Below, piece by piece: positions 40,538 to 47,467 of a stretch of DNA of 64,000 nt. Positions within the stretch are counted from its first letter, which is position 1. The number at the start of each line of letters is the position of its first letter. The position numbers and the translations under genes are program-made. The DNA lies in assembly GCF_039541575.1 (NCBI RefSeq), contig NZ_BAABGM010000004.1, positions 68,217 to 132,216 of the forward strand. Direction: 5' to 3'. Origin of the DNA: Fodinibacter luteus. GTDB taxonomy: Bacteria > Actinomycetota > Actinomycetes > Actinomycetales > Dermatophilaceae. The notes beneath the pieces are model-generated. The model was not told the origin of the DNA. It ran no database searches and worked only from the letters and a program-made list of their open reading frames with translations.

Positions 40538-41440
40538 TCACCGGAGGGTTTCTGGGTCGGGTGGACCCGGCGCCCCCGTCGACTCGCCCACGGCCAGACG
40601 CTGCCGTGAGGTGGGGTCGTGCACGTCACCAGCGCATTGGGCCCAGAACCCGCGGATGAGCGTTGTCGTTGCCGTGGGCGCTTCGAGCGGCACGAGGTAG
40701 GCGGCGTCGGTCACCACGGCGGCGCGTCCGTTCGGGATCGTCCTGGCGGCGGCCTGCCCCTGAGCTGGGGTGAATCCGGAGTGCTCGCTGCCGGTGACGA
40801 GCAGGGTCGGTGAGGTGATCCGGGGCAACAGGTCGGTCAGGTCCTCGCGGCCCAGCGAGATGGACCTGACCGCGTTGCGCAGCATCCGCCGGTTGGCATG
40901 CAGCAGGCTTGCGCGCACGAGGTGCACGGCGTCGGGGTCGTTGGCCCGGGTGTGAGCGGATAGCAGGACCTCGGTGACCCCGGAGAGCACCAGCTCGTTG
41001 GGGCCGAGTACCCCGTGGACGGCCAGCAGGGGGTAGGTCCGCAGTCGTTCCGTGCGGGACAGGGCCGCCACCGGTGTTCCGAGCGTGACGAGAGACCGGC
41101 ACCGCCACGCCAGGTCGGCGGCGAACCGCAGCCCCACGTGGCCGCCCCAGGCGTTGCCGACCCAGTCCACCGGGTCGGTGACCGACAGCCGGTCCAGGAC
41201 CTGCTCGGTCGCGGTGACGCACTCGCGCAGGCTGTACCGGCGTCCGGGGTCCCCGCTCGAACCGTGCCCGGGGCCGTCGATGACCACCAGGCGCCGGTGT
41301 TGCGCCAGGGTCGGTGCGACCCGGTCCCAGGACCGGCCATCCATGAACAGGCTCGGCCACAGCACCGCCGTCGGCCCGCTACCGACGACCCGGACCGCCA
41401 ACGCTCCGAGCGTGGTGTCGATCATCTGTCGATCCGTCAT
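40538..41440 (-). CDS. Alpha/beta-hydrolase-fold protein lacking the catalytic triad
   Basis: 300 residues with the fold throughout: VIDGPGHGSSGDPGRRYSL, the cap region, and the C-terminal strand-helix pair. The nucleophile elbow, normally GxSxG, reads WVGNAWGGHVG, so Ala replaces Ser (codon GCC). The usual His region reads DAAYLVPLEAP, Tyr for His, and the acid strand reads LLVTGSEHSGFTP with no Asp at the expected place. It may bind a ligand without hydrolysing it or use other chemistry. The reading frame is long and undamaged, so it is not an obvious pseudogene. Divergent from a TetR gene over two palindromes. Confidence 0.8.
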   Translation of the reverse strand: MTDRQMIDTTLGALAVRVVGSGPTAVLWPSLFMDGRSWDRVAPTLAQHRRLVVIDGPGHGSSGDPGRRYSLRECVTATEQVLDRLSVTDPVDWVGNAWGGHVGLRFAADLAWRCRSLVTLGTPVAALSRTERLRTYPLLAVHGVLGPNELVLSGVTEVLLSAHTRANDPDAVHLVRASLLHANRRMLRNAVRSISLGREDLTDLLPRITSPTLLVTGSEHSGFTPAQGQAAARTIPNGRAAVVTDAAYLVPLEAPTATTTLIRGFWAQCAGDVHDPTSRQRLAVGESTGAPGPPDPETLR

Positions 41441-41450
41441 GACTCCTCCA

Positions 41451-41497
41451 GTTGACAGTGTCTACCCGTAGTATCCGCTGTGGGTTGACAGTGTCAA
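41451..41497. promoter_or_regulatory. Two TTGACAGTGTC operators between the hydrolase and the TetR gene
   Basis: TTGACAGTGTCAA at 41485-41497 is a perfect 13-bp palindrome; TTGACAGTGTCTA at 41452-41464 is the same with one arm relaxed. They are 33 bp apart, about three helical turns, in the 67-bp divergent gap. The minus strand reads TTGACA then 18 bp then TACTAC, a likely hydrolase promoter that the TetR dimer would cover. TetR itself would be autoregulated. Confidence 0.72.
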
Positions 41498-41507
41498 GAG
41501 GGAGAGG

Positions 41508-42140
41508 GTGGGCACGGCGGTGACGGCGTCCGATGACGAGGACCGGCTCGAGTCGAAGCTGCTGCGGGCCGCCCTGCAGCGGCTGGCGAACATCCCGGCC
41601 GAGCAGCTCAGCCTGCGCCGGGTCGCCCACGACGTGGGGGTCAGCCACCAGGCCCCGTACGTCCACTTCGGAAGCCGCAGACGATTCCTGGCAGCCGTGG
41701 CCGGGACCGGCATGGCCCAGGCAACAGAGCAGGCCCGAGCGGTGCTCGCGGCAGCCACGGACCGCCCGCCGGATCGGCTGCACGCCCTGGCCGAGGCGTA
41801 CCTGGCCTTCATCCGCGAGCAGCCGCACCTCCACGACCTCGCGAACGGGCCCACCGTGGCCAAGGCCGACCATCCGCTGCTGCAGCAGGCAGCGATCGAG
41901 TACTGGGGCCTGCTCCACGACACCGTCGCGGCCTGCCAGCCGCACCGAACCGCGGAGGCCGAGATCCTGCGACGCGCGGCGGTGACCTGGTCGACGGTGT
42001 ACGGCATCTCCCGTCTGTCCGCCTTCGGTCAGATCCCCGCCTCCGTGCCCGCCACGGCCGACGAGCTCATCCACGGCGCCATCGACCAGCTCATCGCCGG
42101 CTGGCACCACGGCGGCGGCGACCCATCCCAGGACTCGTGA
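41508..42140 (+). CDS. TetR-family transcriptional regulator
   Basis: 210 residues. The DNA-binding domain is at about 18-65 (LLRAALQRLANIPAEQLSLR, then VAHDVGVSHQAPYVHFGSRRRFLAAVA); the ligand domain follows with a WHG-type C-terminal region (PHLHDLANGPTVAKADHPLL). GTG at 41508 after GAGGGAGAG. It probably represses the divergent hydrolase-fold gene; the ligand may be what that protein binds. The start of the cupin pseudogene overlaps its stop. Confidence 0.88.
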   Translation: MGTAVTASDDEDRLESKLLRAALQRLANIPAEQLSLRRVAHDVGVSHQAPYVHFGSRRRFLAAVAGTGMAQATEQARAVLAAATDRPPDRLHALAEAYLAFIREQPHLHDLANGPTVAKADHPLLQQAAIEYWGLLHDTVAACQPHRTAEAEILRRAAVTWSTVYGISRLSAFGQIPASVPATADELIHGAIDQLIAGWHHGGGDPSQDS

Positions 42141-42516
42141 ACGAGAGAGGATGGAAGAACACGAAGCGGACGATGGCAGGGTTCGCAGCGGTCATCACCT
42201 GCCTTGTCGTCCTACCCGGGCAGACCCGGGCGACCCCGCCGGGCGGGGTGGTCGGCACGCCGCTGATCAGGGGGTCGTTCACCGACGACGTCGACGTGAA
42301 GTTCAAGCTCTCATCCGCCGATCGAACGAGGTCGGGTTCGTGCGTCGGCCGGGCCTACCCCGCCGGCACGGCGTTCCTGGACTCGGGAGACGGCCGCGCC
42401 CACATCGCCAACAACGAGAGCGGCGTCACGACGGAGACCTCGGTCGTGTACTTCGGCTTCCCGAAGGAGCTTCACCCCGGATCGACGAGCCAGCGCCGGG
42501 CAACTGCGACTTCTAA
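42137..42516 (+). pseudogene. Secreted cupin-domain protein pseudogene (internal deletion and frameshift)
   Basis: From GTG 42137 (GTGA overlap with TetR) the frame gives a signal peptide (MAGFAAVITCLVVLPGQTRA) and TPLIRGSFTDDVDVKFKLSS, the usual start of actinobacterial exported cupins. It then jumps to SCVGRAYPAGTAFLDSGDG and IANNESGV, which is normally about 50 residues later; the metal-binding first cupin motif is missing. Near 42465 the frame shifts, and the real C-terminus SPRIDEPAPGNCDF is read in another frame to the TAA at 42514. It is the third gene with an internal deletion in this stretch. Confidence 0.72.
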
Positions 42517-42974
42517 CCCCGACGGCGCGAACCGGCGGGCGCTGAGGGTCCCCGCGAGCGGCCCCGGCGGATCCAGGCGAGGGCGAGACCCACCTCGACG
42601 AGCCCGATGACTGCGATGACCGGCTGGAGGAAGAAGAAGCGCTGGATGAGCGCGACCTGCACGACGATCCAGAGCACGAGCCCGGCACCGGCGACGACCC
42701 CGACCACCCCGGCCCGGGGGTCGCGCCACCCGACGAGCCACGCCGTCGCGAGCTGAGGCAGGGCGACGGTCACGAGCAGGGCCACCCCCGGCCAGGTCCA
42801 CGTGTCGACCGGGAGGGGGTCGAGCCACTCGCGCGGCATCCCCAGTCCGCTCATGACGAGCCCGACGCCGCCGTAGACCGCGCCGACCCCGACGAACACG
42901 AGGAGGGCGAGCAGGCTCGCCCCCTCCCAGCCCTTCGTCCCGGGCACCGCCCACCGGTGAGCCGCCTCGCTCAT
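42513..42974 (-). CDS. Four-helix membrane protein of unknown function
   Basis: 153 residues with four predicted membrane helices (GASLLALLVFVGVGAVYGGV, WPGVALLVTVALPQLATAWLV, VVGVVAGAGLVLWIVVQVALI and QPVIAVIGLVEVGLALAWI) and a basic C-terminus. ATG at 42974 with AGGAGG 5 nt upstream. No family that I recognise. Its stop codon overlaps that of the convergent cupin pseudogene. Confidence 0.72.
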   Translation of the reverse strand: MSEAAHRWAVPGTKGWEGASLLALLVFVGVGAVYGGVGLVMSGLGMPREWLDPLPVDTWTWPGVALLVTVALPQLATAWLVGWRDPRAGVVGVVAGAGLVLWIVVQVALIQRFFFLQPVIAVIGLVEVGLALAWIRRGRSRGPSAPAGSRRRG

Positions 42975-43055
42975 CGGCACCTCCTCAGGTCATCCCCACC
43001 ATGGTGCCCCCGGTCTGCGAGCCGACCCCCCGGCTGTCCGCAGGGTCACAGGAGG

Positions 43056-44090
43056 TCAGCGCTGCGAGCCGTCGGAGACCTCGCCGACGAGCTCCTCGAG
43101 GACGTCCTCGAGGAAGACGACCCCGACGACCGAGCCGTCGTCGGCGACGACCCGCGCGAGGTGGGAGCCGGTGGCCTGCATCGTCTCGAGCACCGACTCG
43201 ACCTCGTCGTCGCGGCGCACGTTCGCCATCCGGCGCACCCGCTTGGCGGGCACCGGCTCGACCCGCTCGCCCTCGTCGGCGTACAGGACGTCCTTGAGGT
43301 GGAGGTAGCCGCCGAGGTCGCCGTCGTCGTCGACGACAGGGAAGCGGGAGTAGCCGTGCTTGGCGACGAGCCGCTCGATGTCGCCGGGCGTGGCGCCCCC
43401 GCCGACGGTGACGAGCGCGCCAACGGGCACGCCGACGTCGGCGGCGTTCTTGTCGCTGAACTCCAGGGCGGCGCCGAGCCGCTCGTAGTGCTCGTCCTGC
43501 ACGAGGCCCTCGTGCCGCGACTCGTCGAGGATGTGGGCGACCTCCTCGGCCGTGAAGGCCGTGGCGAGCTCGTCCTTGGGCTCGACGCCGAAGAGCCGGA
43601 TGAGGGCCTTGGACAGCCAGTCCATCGCGTGGATGATGGGCGCGACGACCCGGGTCACCATGACGAGCGGCGGGACGAGCGCGATCGCGGCCCGTTCGGG
43701 GCGGGCGATGGAGATGTTCTTCGGGATCATCTCGCCGTAGACGACGTGGAGGAAGACGATGACCCCGAGCGCGAGCGCGAGCGCAACGACGTCGGCGGCG
43801 ACCGGCGAGATGCCGACCCCCTCGAAGAGCGGGGTGAGCGCGTGGTGCAGCGCCGCCTCGGAGATCGCGCCGAGCAGGACCGAGCACACGGTGATGCCGA
43901 GCTGGCACGTGGCGAGCAGGATGCCGGTGCGCTGCATCGCGTCGAGGGCGATCCGCGCCCCGCGGCTGCCCTGGTCGGCGAGCGGCTCGAGCTGGCTGCG
44001 GCGCGCGGACATCGCGGCGAACTCGGCGCCGACGAAGAAGGCGTTGGCCGCGAGGAGGAGCAGGGTGAGCAGGATCGTCGTCACGCTCAC
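43056..44090 (-). CDS. CNNM/CBS-domain membrane protein (CorC/HlyC-like family), short form
   Basis: 344 residues. The N-terminal CNNM membrane domain (three helices; NAFFVGAEFAAMSARRSQLE, then CQLGITVCSVLLG) is followed by a CBS pair (KHGYSRFPVVDDDGDLGGYL and ATGSHLARVVADDGSVVGVV). It lacks the C-terminal CorC_HlyC domain, unlike its neighbour. The family is linked to Mg2+/Co2+ export; the hemolysin label is historical. The GTG at 44090 overlaps the upstream stop (GTGA). Confidence 0.9.
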   Translation of the reverse strand: MSVTTILLTLLLLAANAFFVGAEFAAMSARRSQLEPLADQGSRGARIALDAMQRTGILLATCQLGITVCSVLLGAISEAALHHALTPLFEGVGISPVAADVVALALALGVIVFLHVVYGEMIPKNISIARPERAAIALVPPLVMVTRVVAPIIHAMDWLSKALIRLFGVEPKDELATAFTAEEVAHILDESRHEGLVQDEHYERLGAALEFSDKNAADVGVPVGALVTVGGGATPGDIERLVAKHGYSRFPVVDDDGDLGGYLHLKDVLYADEGERVEPVPAKRVRRMANVRRDDEVESVLETMQATGSHLARVVADDGSVVGVVFLEDVLEELVGEVSDGSQR

Positions 44091-45415
44091 GCCGACTCCT
44101 CCGTCGCCGGCTGACCGGCATCCGCGGTGGGCGCCAGCCGCAGCCGGTCGACGCGGTGGCCGTCCATGTCGACGACCCGCGCAGTCCACCCGTCGACGGC
44201 GACCTCGTCGCCGACGAGCGGGACCCGACCGAGCTCGGCCATGACCCAGCCGCCGATCGTCTCGTAGGAGGGGCCGTCCGGCACCGCCGCACCGACCCGG
44301 GCCCGCACCTCGTCGGGCCGCCACAGGCCGGGCACCGTCCACGAGCCGTCCTTGAGCGCCCGACCGGTGGTCTGGGAACGGTCGTGCTCGTCGCTCACCT
44401 CGCCGACGATCTCCTCGACGAGGTCCTCGAGGGTGACGACCCCGGACGTGCCACCGTACTCGTCGACGACGACCGCGAGCTGCATCCCGCCCTCGCGCAG
44501 CTGGACGAGCAGCGGGTCGAGGCGCAGCGTCTCGGGCACGAGGACCGCGGGCGCCATGAGCGCGGACACCGGCACGTCCGGCCGGCGGTCGAACGGCACC
44601 GCGATCGCCTTCTTGACGTGGACGACGCCGTCGATGTCGTCCCAGTCGGACCCCATGACGGGAAAGCGGGAGTGGCCGGTGCGCCGGGCGAGCGCGACGA
44701 CGTCGGCGGCCGTGGCCGTGCGGTCGATGGCCGTCGCGCGCGAGCGCGGGGTCATGACGTCGGCGGCCGTCTGGTCGGCGAAGCCGAGGGATGCCGTGAC
44801 GAGCCGGGCGGTGCCGAGGTCGAGGGTGCCGGCCTCCGCCGAGGAGCGTACGAGGGAGGCGAGCTCGGCCGGGCTGCGGGCTGCCGACAGCTCCTCCTGC
44901 GGCTCGATGCCCATCGCCCGAAGGGTGCGGTTGGCGACCCCGTTGAGCAGGGCGACCACCGGCTTCGTGGCGATCCCGAACCACCGCACGGGGGCGGCCG
45001 ACACCTTCGCCGTCGCGAGGGGCAGGGACACGGCGAGCGTCTTGGGCACCATCTCCCCGACGATCATCGAGAACCCGGTGGCGATGACCATCGCGAGCAC
45101 CGCGGAGGTCGAGCGGGCGACCGACTCCGACAGGCCGAGGTCCTCGAGCGGGCCGCGCAGCAGGGCGCCGATCGACGGGCTCGCGATGAAGCCGAGCACG
45201 AGCGTCGTCAGGGTGATGCCGAGCTGGCAGGCCGAGAGCTGGGTCGAGAGCTGCCGATGGGACGCCAGGACGGAGCGGGCCCCCTTCTCGCCGGCGTCGA
45301 CGGACCGTTGGACCGTGGGGCGGTCCAGGGCGACGAGCGAGAACTCGGCCGCGACGAAGAGGGCCGTCCCCACGGTGAGGACGACCCCGAGGAGCACGAG
45401 CAGCCATTCGGTCAT
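44087..45415 (-). CDS. CNNM/CBS-domain membrane protein with CorC_HlyC domain
   Basis: 442 residues: CNNM domain (ALFVAAEFSLVALDRPTVQR, CQLGITLTTLVLGF), CBS pair (RTGHSRFPVMGSDWDDIDGV and VVVDEYGGTSGVVTLEDLVE), and a C-terminal CorC_HlyC domain (SYETIGGWVMAELGRVPLVG). Paralogue of the following gene; the pair is a standard actinobacterial unit. The ATG at 45415 has TACGAT 9 nt upstream and no ribosome site, so probably leaderless. Confidence 0.92.
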   Translation of the reverse strand: MTEWLLVLLGVVLTVGTALFVAAEFSLVALDRPTVQRSVDAGEKGARSVLASHRQLSTQLSACQLGITLTTLVLGFIASPSIGALLRGPLEDLGLSESVARSTSAVLAMVIATGFSMIVGEMVPKTLAVSLPLATAKVSAAPVRWFGIATKPVVALLNGVANRTLRAMGIEPQEELSAARSPAELASLVRSSAEAGTLDLGTARLVTASLGFADQTAADVMTPRSRATAIDRTATAADVVALARRTGHSRFPVMGSDWDDIDGVVHVKKAIAVPFDRRPDVPVSALMAPAVLVPETLRLDPLLVQLREGGMQLAVVVDEYGGTSGVVTLEDLVEEIVGEVSDEHDRSQTTGRALKDGSWTVPGLWRPDEVRARVGAAVPDGPSYETIGGWVMAELGRVPLVGDEVAVDGWTARVVDMDGHRVDRLRLAPTADAGQPATEESA

Positions 45416-45424
45416 GGTCGGCCC

Positions 45425-45430
45425 ATCGTA
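45425..45430 (-). promoter_or_regulatory. -10 box, probable leaderless promoter of the CNNM pair
   Basis: TACGAT on the minus strand, 9 nt before the ATG at 45415. Confidence 0.4.
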
Positions 45431-45527
45431 GGCGCGCGCCGACGGCTCCCCGGCCCACGGGTCCCCCGGGGGCTGCCTGCCCGGGGGGCTGACCCGCGTG
45501 CCACGCGAGCCTGCGAGGATCGTGGGC

Positions 45528-45551
45528 ATGACACCACGAGTGAGCGCATGA
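45528..45551 (+). other. Seven-codon upstream ORF overlapping the ABC ATPase start
   Basis: ATG at 45528 opens MTPRVSA, then TGA (45549-45551) overlaps the ATPase ATG (45548) as ATGA. A GAGGAT hexamer ends 7 nt before the ATG, the same spacing as the leaderless promoters here, so the first translated codon of the transcript could be this uORF and the ATPase could depend on reinitiation. Confidence 0.4.
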
Positions 45552-46477
45552 CCACCACGAGCGCCGAGGGAGCGCGGATCGAGATCCGGGGGCTGACCAA
45601 GCACTTCGGGCACTTCGTCGCCGTCGACGACCTCTCCTTCGACGTCGAGCCCGGGCGGATCACCGGTTTCCTCGGCCCCAACGGGGCCGGCAAGACGACG
45701 ACCCTGCGGATGCTCCTCGGGCTCGTGCACCAGAGCAGCGGGACCGCGACCATCGACGGTCACCGCTACGTCGACCTGCCCGACCCCCTGGGCACCGTCG
45801 GGGCCGCCCTCGAGGCGACGAACTTCCACCCCGGGCGCAGCGGGCGCGACCACCTGCTCGTCCTCGCCGACGCCGGGTCGGTCCCGCACCGCCGGGTCGA
45901 CGAGCTGCTCGAGCTGACCGGCATCCCGGCCGCGGCCCGCAAGCGCGCCGGGGAGTACAGCATGGGCATGCGCCAGCGGCTCGGGCTCGCGGCCGCGCTC
46001 CTCGGCGACCCGCGCGTGCTCGTGCTCGACGAGCCGTCGAACGGCCTGGACCCCGAGGGCATCCGCTGGCTGCGCGGCTTCCTGCGCCACCTCAGCAGCC
46101 AGGGCAAGACGATCCTCATCTCGAGCCACCTGCTGCAGGAGGTCGAGCAGACCGTCGACGAGGTCGTCATCATCGCCAACGGCCGCCTCGTGCGGGCCGG
46201 TGCGATGGCCGAGCTCCACGGCGCGCCGGGAGCGGTCGTCCGCACGTCCGACCCGGCCCGGCTCGCCGGTGCGCTGCGCGTGGCCGACGTCACGAGCACC
46301 CTCGAGGCCGACGGCACGCTCGTCGCCGACACGACCGACCTGCGGCTCGTCGGCGACGTCGCGCTGCGGGCCGGACTGCCGATCCACGGCCTCGAGCCAC
46401 GCCGCGCCGACCTCGAGGCGCTGTTCTTCGAGCTCACCGAGGGCACCAACCGCAACGAGGAAGGGGCGAACCGGTGA
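45548..46477 (+). CDS. ABC exporter ATPase
   Basis: 309 residues. Walker A FLGPNGAGKTTTLRMLLGL, signature YSMGMRQRLGLAAALLGDP, Walker B VLVLDEPSNGLDPEG, H-loop ILISSHLL; then the short C-terminal domain of the BcrA/drug-export type. It works with the permease encoded next (4-nt GTGA overlap). Intact homologue of the broken ATPase at 29846. No strong ribosome site upstream; see the uORF. Confidence 0.92.
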   Translation: MTTTSAEGARIEIRGLTKHFGHFVAVDDLSFDVEPGRITGFLGPNGAGKTTTLRMLLGLVHQSSGTATIDGHRYVDLPDPLGTVGAALEATNFHPGRSGRDHLLVLADAGSVPHRRVDELLELTGIPAAARKRAGEYSMGMRQRLGLAAALLGDPRVLVLDEPSNGLDPEGIRWLRGFLRHLSSQGKTILISSHLLQEVEQTVDEVVIIANGRLVRAGAMAELHGAPGAVVRTSDPARLAGALRVADVTSTLEADGTLVADTTDLRLVGDVALRAGLPIHGLEPRRADLEALFFELTEGTNRNEEGANR

Positions 46478-47277
46478 TCCCGGCGATCCGCAGCGAGTTC
46501 CGCAAGTTCTTCACGACCCGGCTGTGGTGGGGGATGGCCATCGGCATCTTCCTCGCCGGTGCCGCCTTCGCCGCCCTCTTCGGCTTCCTCCTCACCGGTG
46601 ACCTGGACGCCGGCGCCGGGGGCCCGGGCGGCATCCCGACCGGCGACGCGACCCAGGTCGCCAACACCGTCTACGTCGGCGGCATCTCGGTCGGCTACCT
46701 CCTGCTCCTCACCATCGGGGTGCTCCAGATCGGCTCGGAGTACCGCCACAAGACGATCTCCGGCACCTTCCTGTCCACGCCCCGACGGCTGCAGGCGATG
46801 CTCGCGAAGGTCGTCGCCCTCCTCGGGATCGGCGCGGTGTACGGCCTCATCAGCCTCCTCGGGTCGGTGGGCGTCGGCGCCGTCGTCCTCAGCCTGCGCG
46901 ACCAGGACGCCTTCCCCTCCTCGACGATCCTGCGCACCCTCGCGCTCAGCCTGCTCGTCCTCGGGCTGTGGGCCCTCATCGGCCTGGGCATCGGCATCCT
47001 CATCCCCAACCAGGTCGCCGCGCTGCTCATCGGCATCGGTGTCGCCTGGATCGTCGAGCCCCTCCTCGGCTTCGCCATGACGTTCTGGGAGTTCGGCCGC
47101 GAGAACATCGCGCAGTTCCTCCCGTCGTCGGCGACGAACGCCGTCATCGACGCGGTGCAGAACAGCCCCGACGAGGTGCGCCTCGAGTGGTGGGCGGCCG
47201 CCCTCGTGCTCGCCGCGTACGCCGCCCTGCTCGCCGGGTTCGGCATCTGGCGCACGACCCGGGCCGACATCACCTGA
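46474..47277 (+). CDS. ABC-2 type exporter permease
   Basis: 267 residues, six predicted membrane helices (WWGMAIGIFLAGAAFAALFG, ISVGYLLLLTIGVLQIGSEY, LLVLGLWALIGLGIGILIP and others), with IGSEYRHKTISGTFLSTPRR as the family motif between helices 2 and 3. GTG start at 46474 overlapping the ATPase stop. Substrate unknown. A strong terminator follows at 47321. Confidence 0.88.
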   Translation: MIPAIRSEFRKFFTTRLWWGMAIGIFLAGAAFAALFGFLLTGDLDAGAGGPGGIPTGDATQVANTVYVGGISVGYLLLLTIGVLQIGSEYRHKTISGTFLSTPRRLQAMLAKVVALLGIGAVYGLISLLGSVGVGAVVLSLRDQDAFPSSTILRTLALSLLVLGLWALIGLGIGILIPNQVAALLIGIGVAWIVEPLLGFAMTFWEFGRENIAQFLPSSATNAVIDAVQNSPDEVRLEWWAAALVLAAYAALLAGFGIWRTTRADIT

Positions 47278-47320
47278 CGGCGGGCGGGCCGTCGGCGACG
47301 GCGGGCGGGCCGCCGACGAC

Positions 47321-47358
47321 GGCGGCCGGTCCGCGGGGCGCCCGGCGGACCGGCCGCC
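47321..47358 (+). terminator. Strong terminator between the ABC permease and kgd
   Basis: Perfect 14-bp stem GGCGGCCGGTCCGC/GCGGACCGGCCGCC with a 10-nt loop; no U tract. It is preceded by two direct copies of CGGCGGGCGGGCCG (from 47279 and 47299). Confidence 0.8.
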
Positions 47359-47467
47359 GCACGCCGTGCACCGCTCGCCCGTCCGACCGTGTCGGGCGCC
47401 TCGAGCGGGGATAGTCTTGGGGGGGTACCCACCTTCGCAGACGAGCCCAGAAAGAGGCGCATCCTCC

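Noticed and set aside
28492..42516. Integrated mobile island using tRNA-Arg as attachment site
   Set aside because: The accessory stretch begins just after the tRNA, but no integrase, transposase or second copy of the tRNA 3' end was found by eye at the right side.
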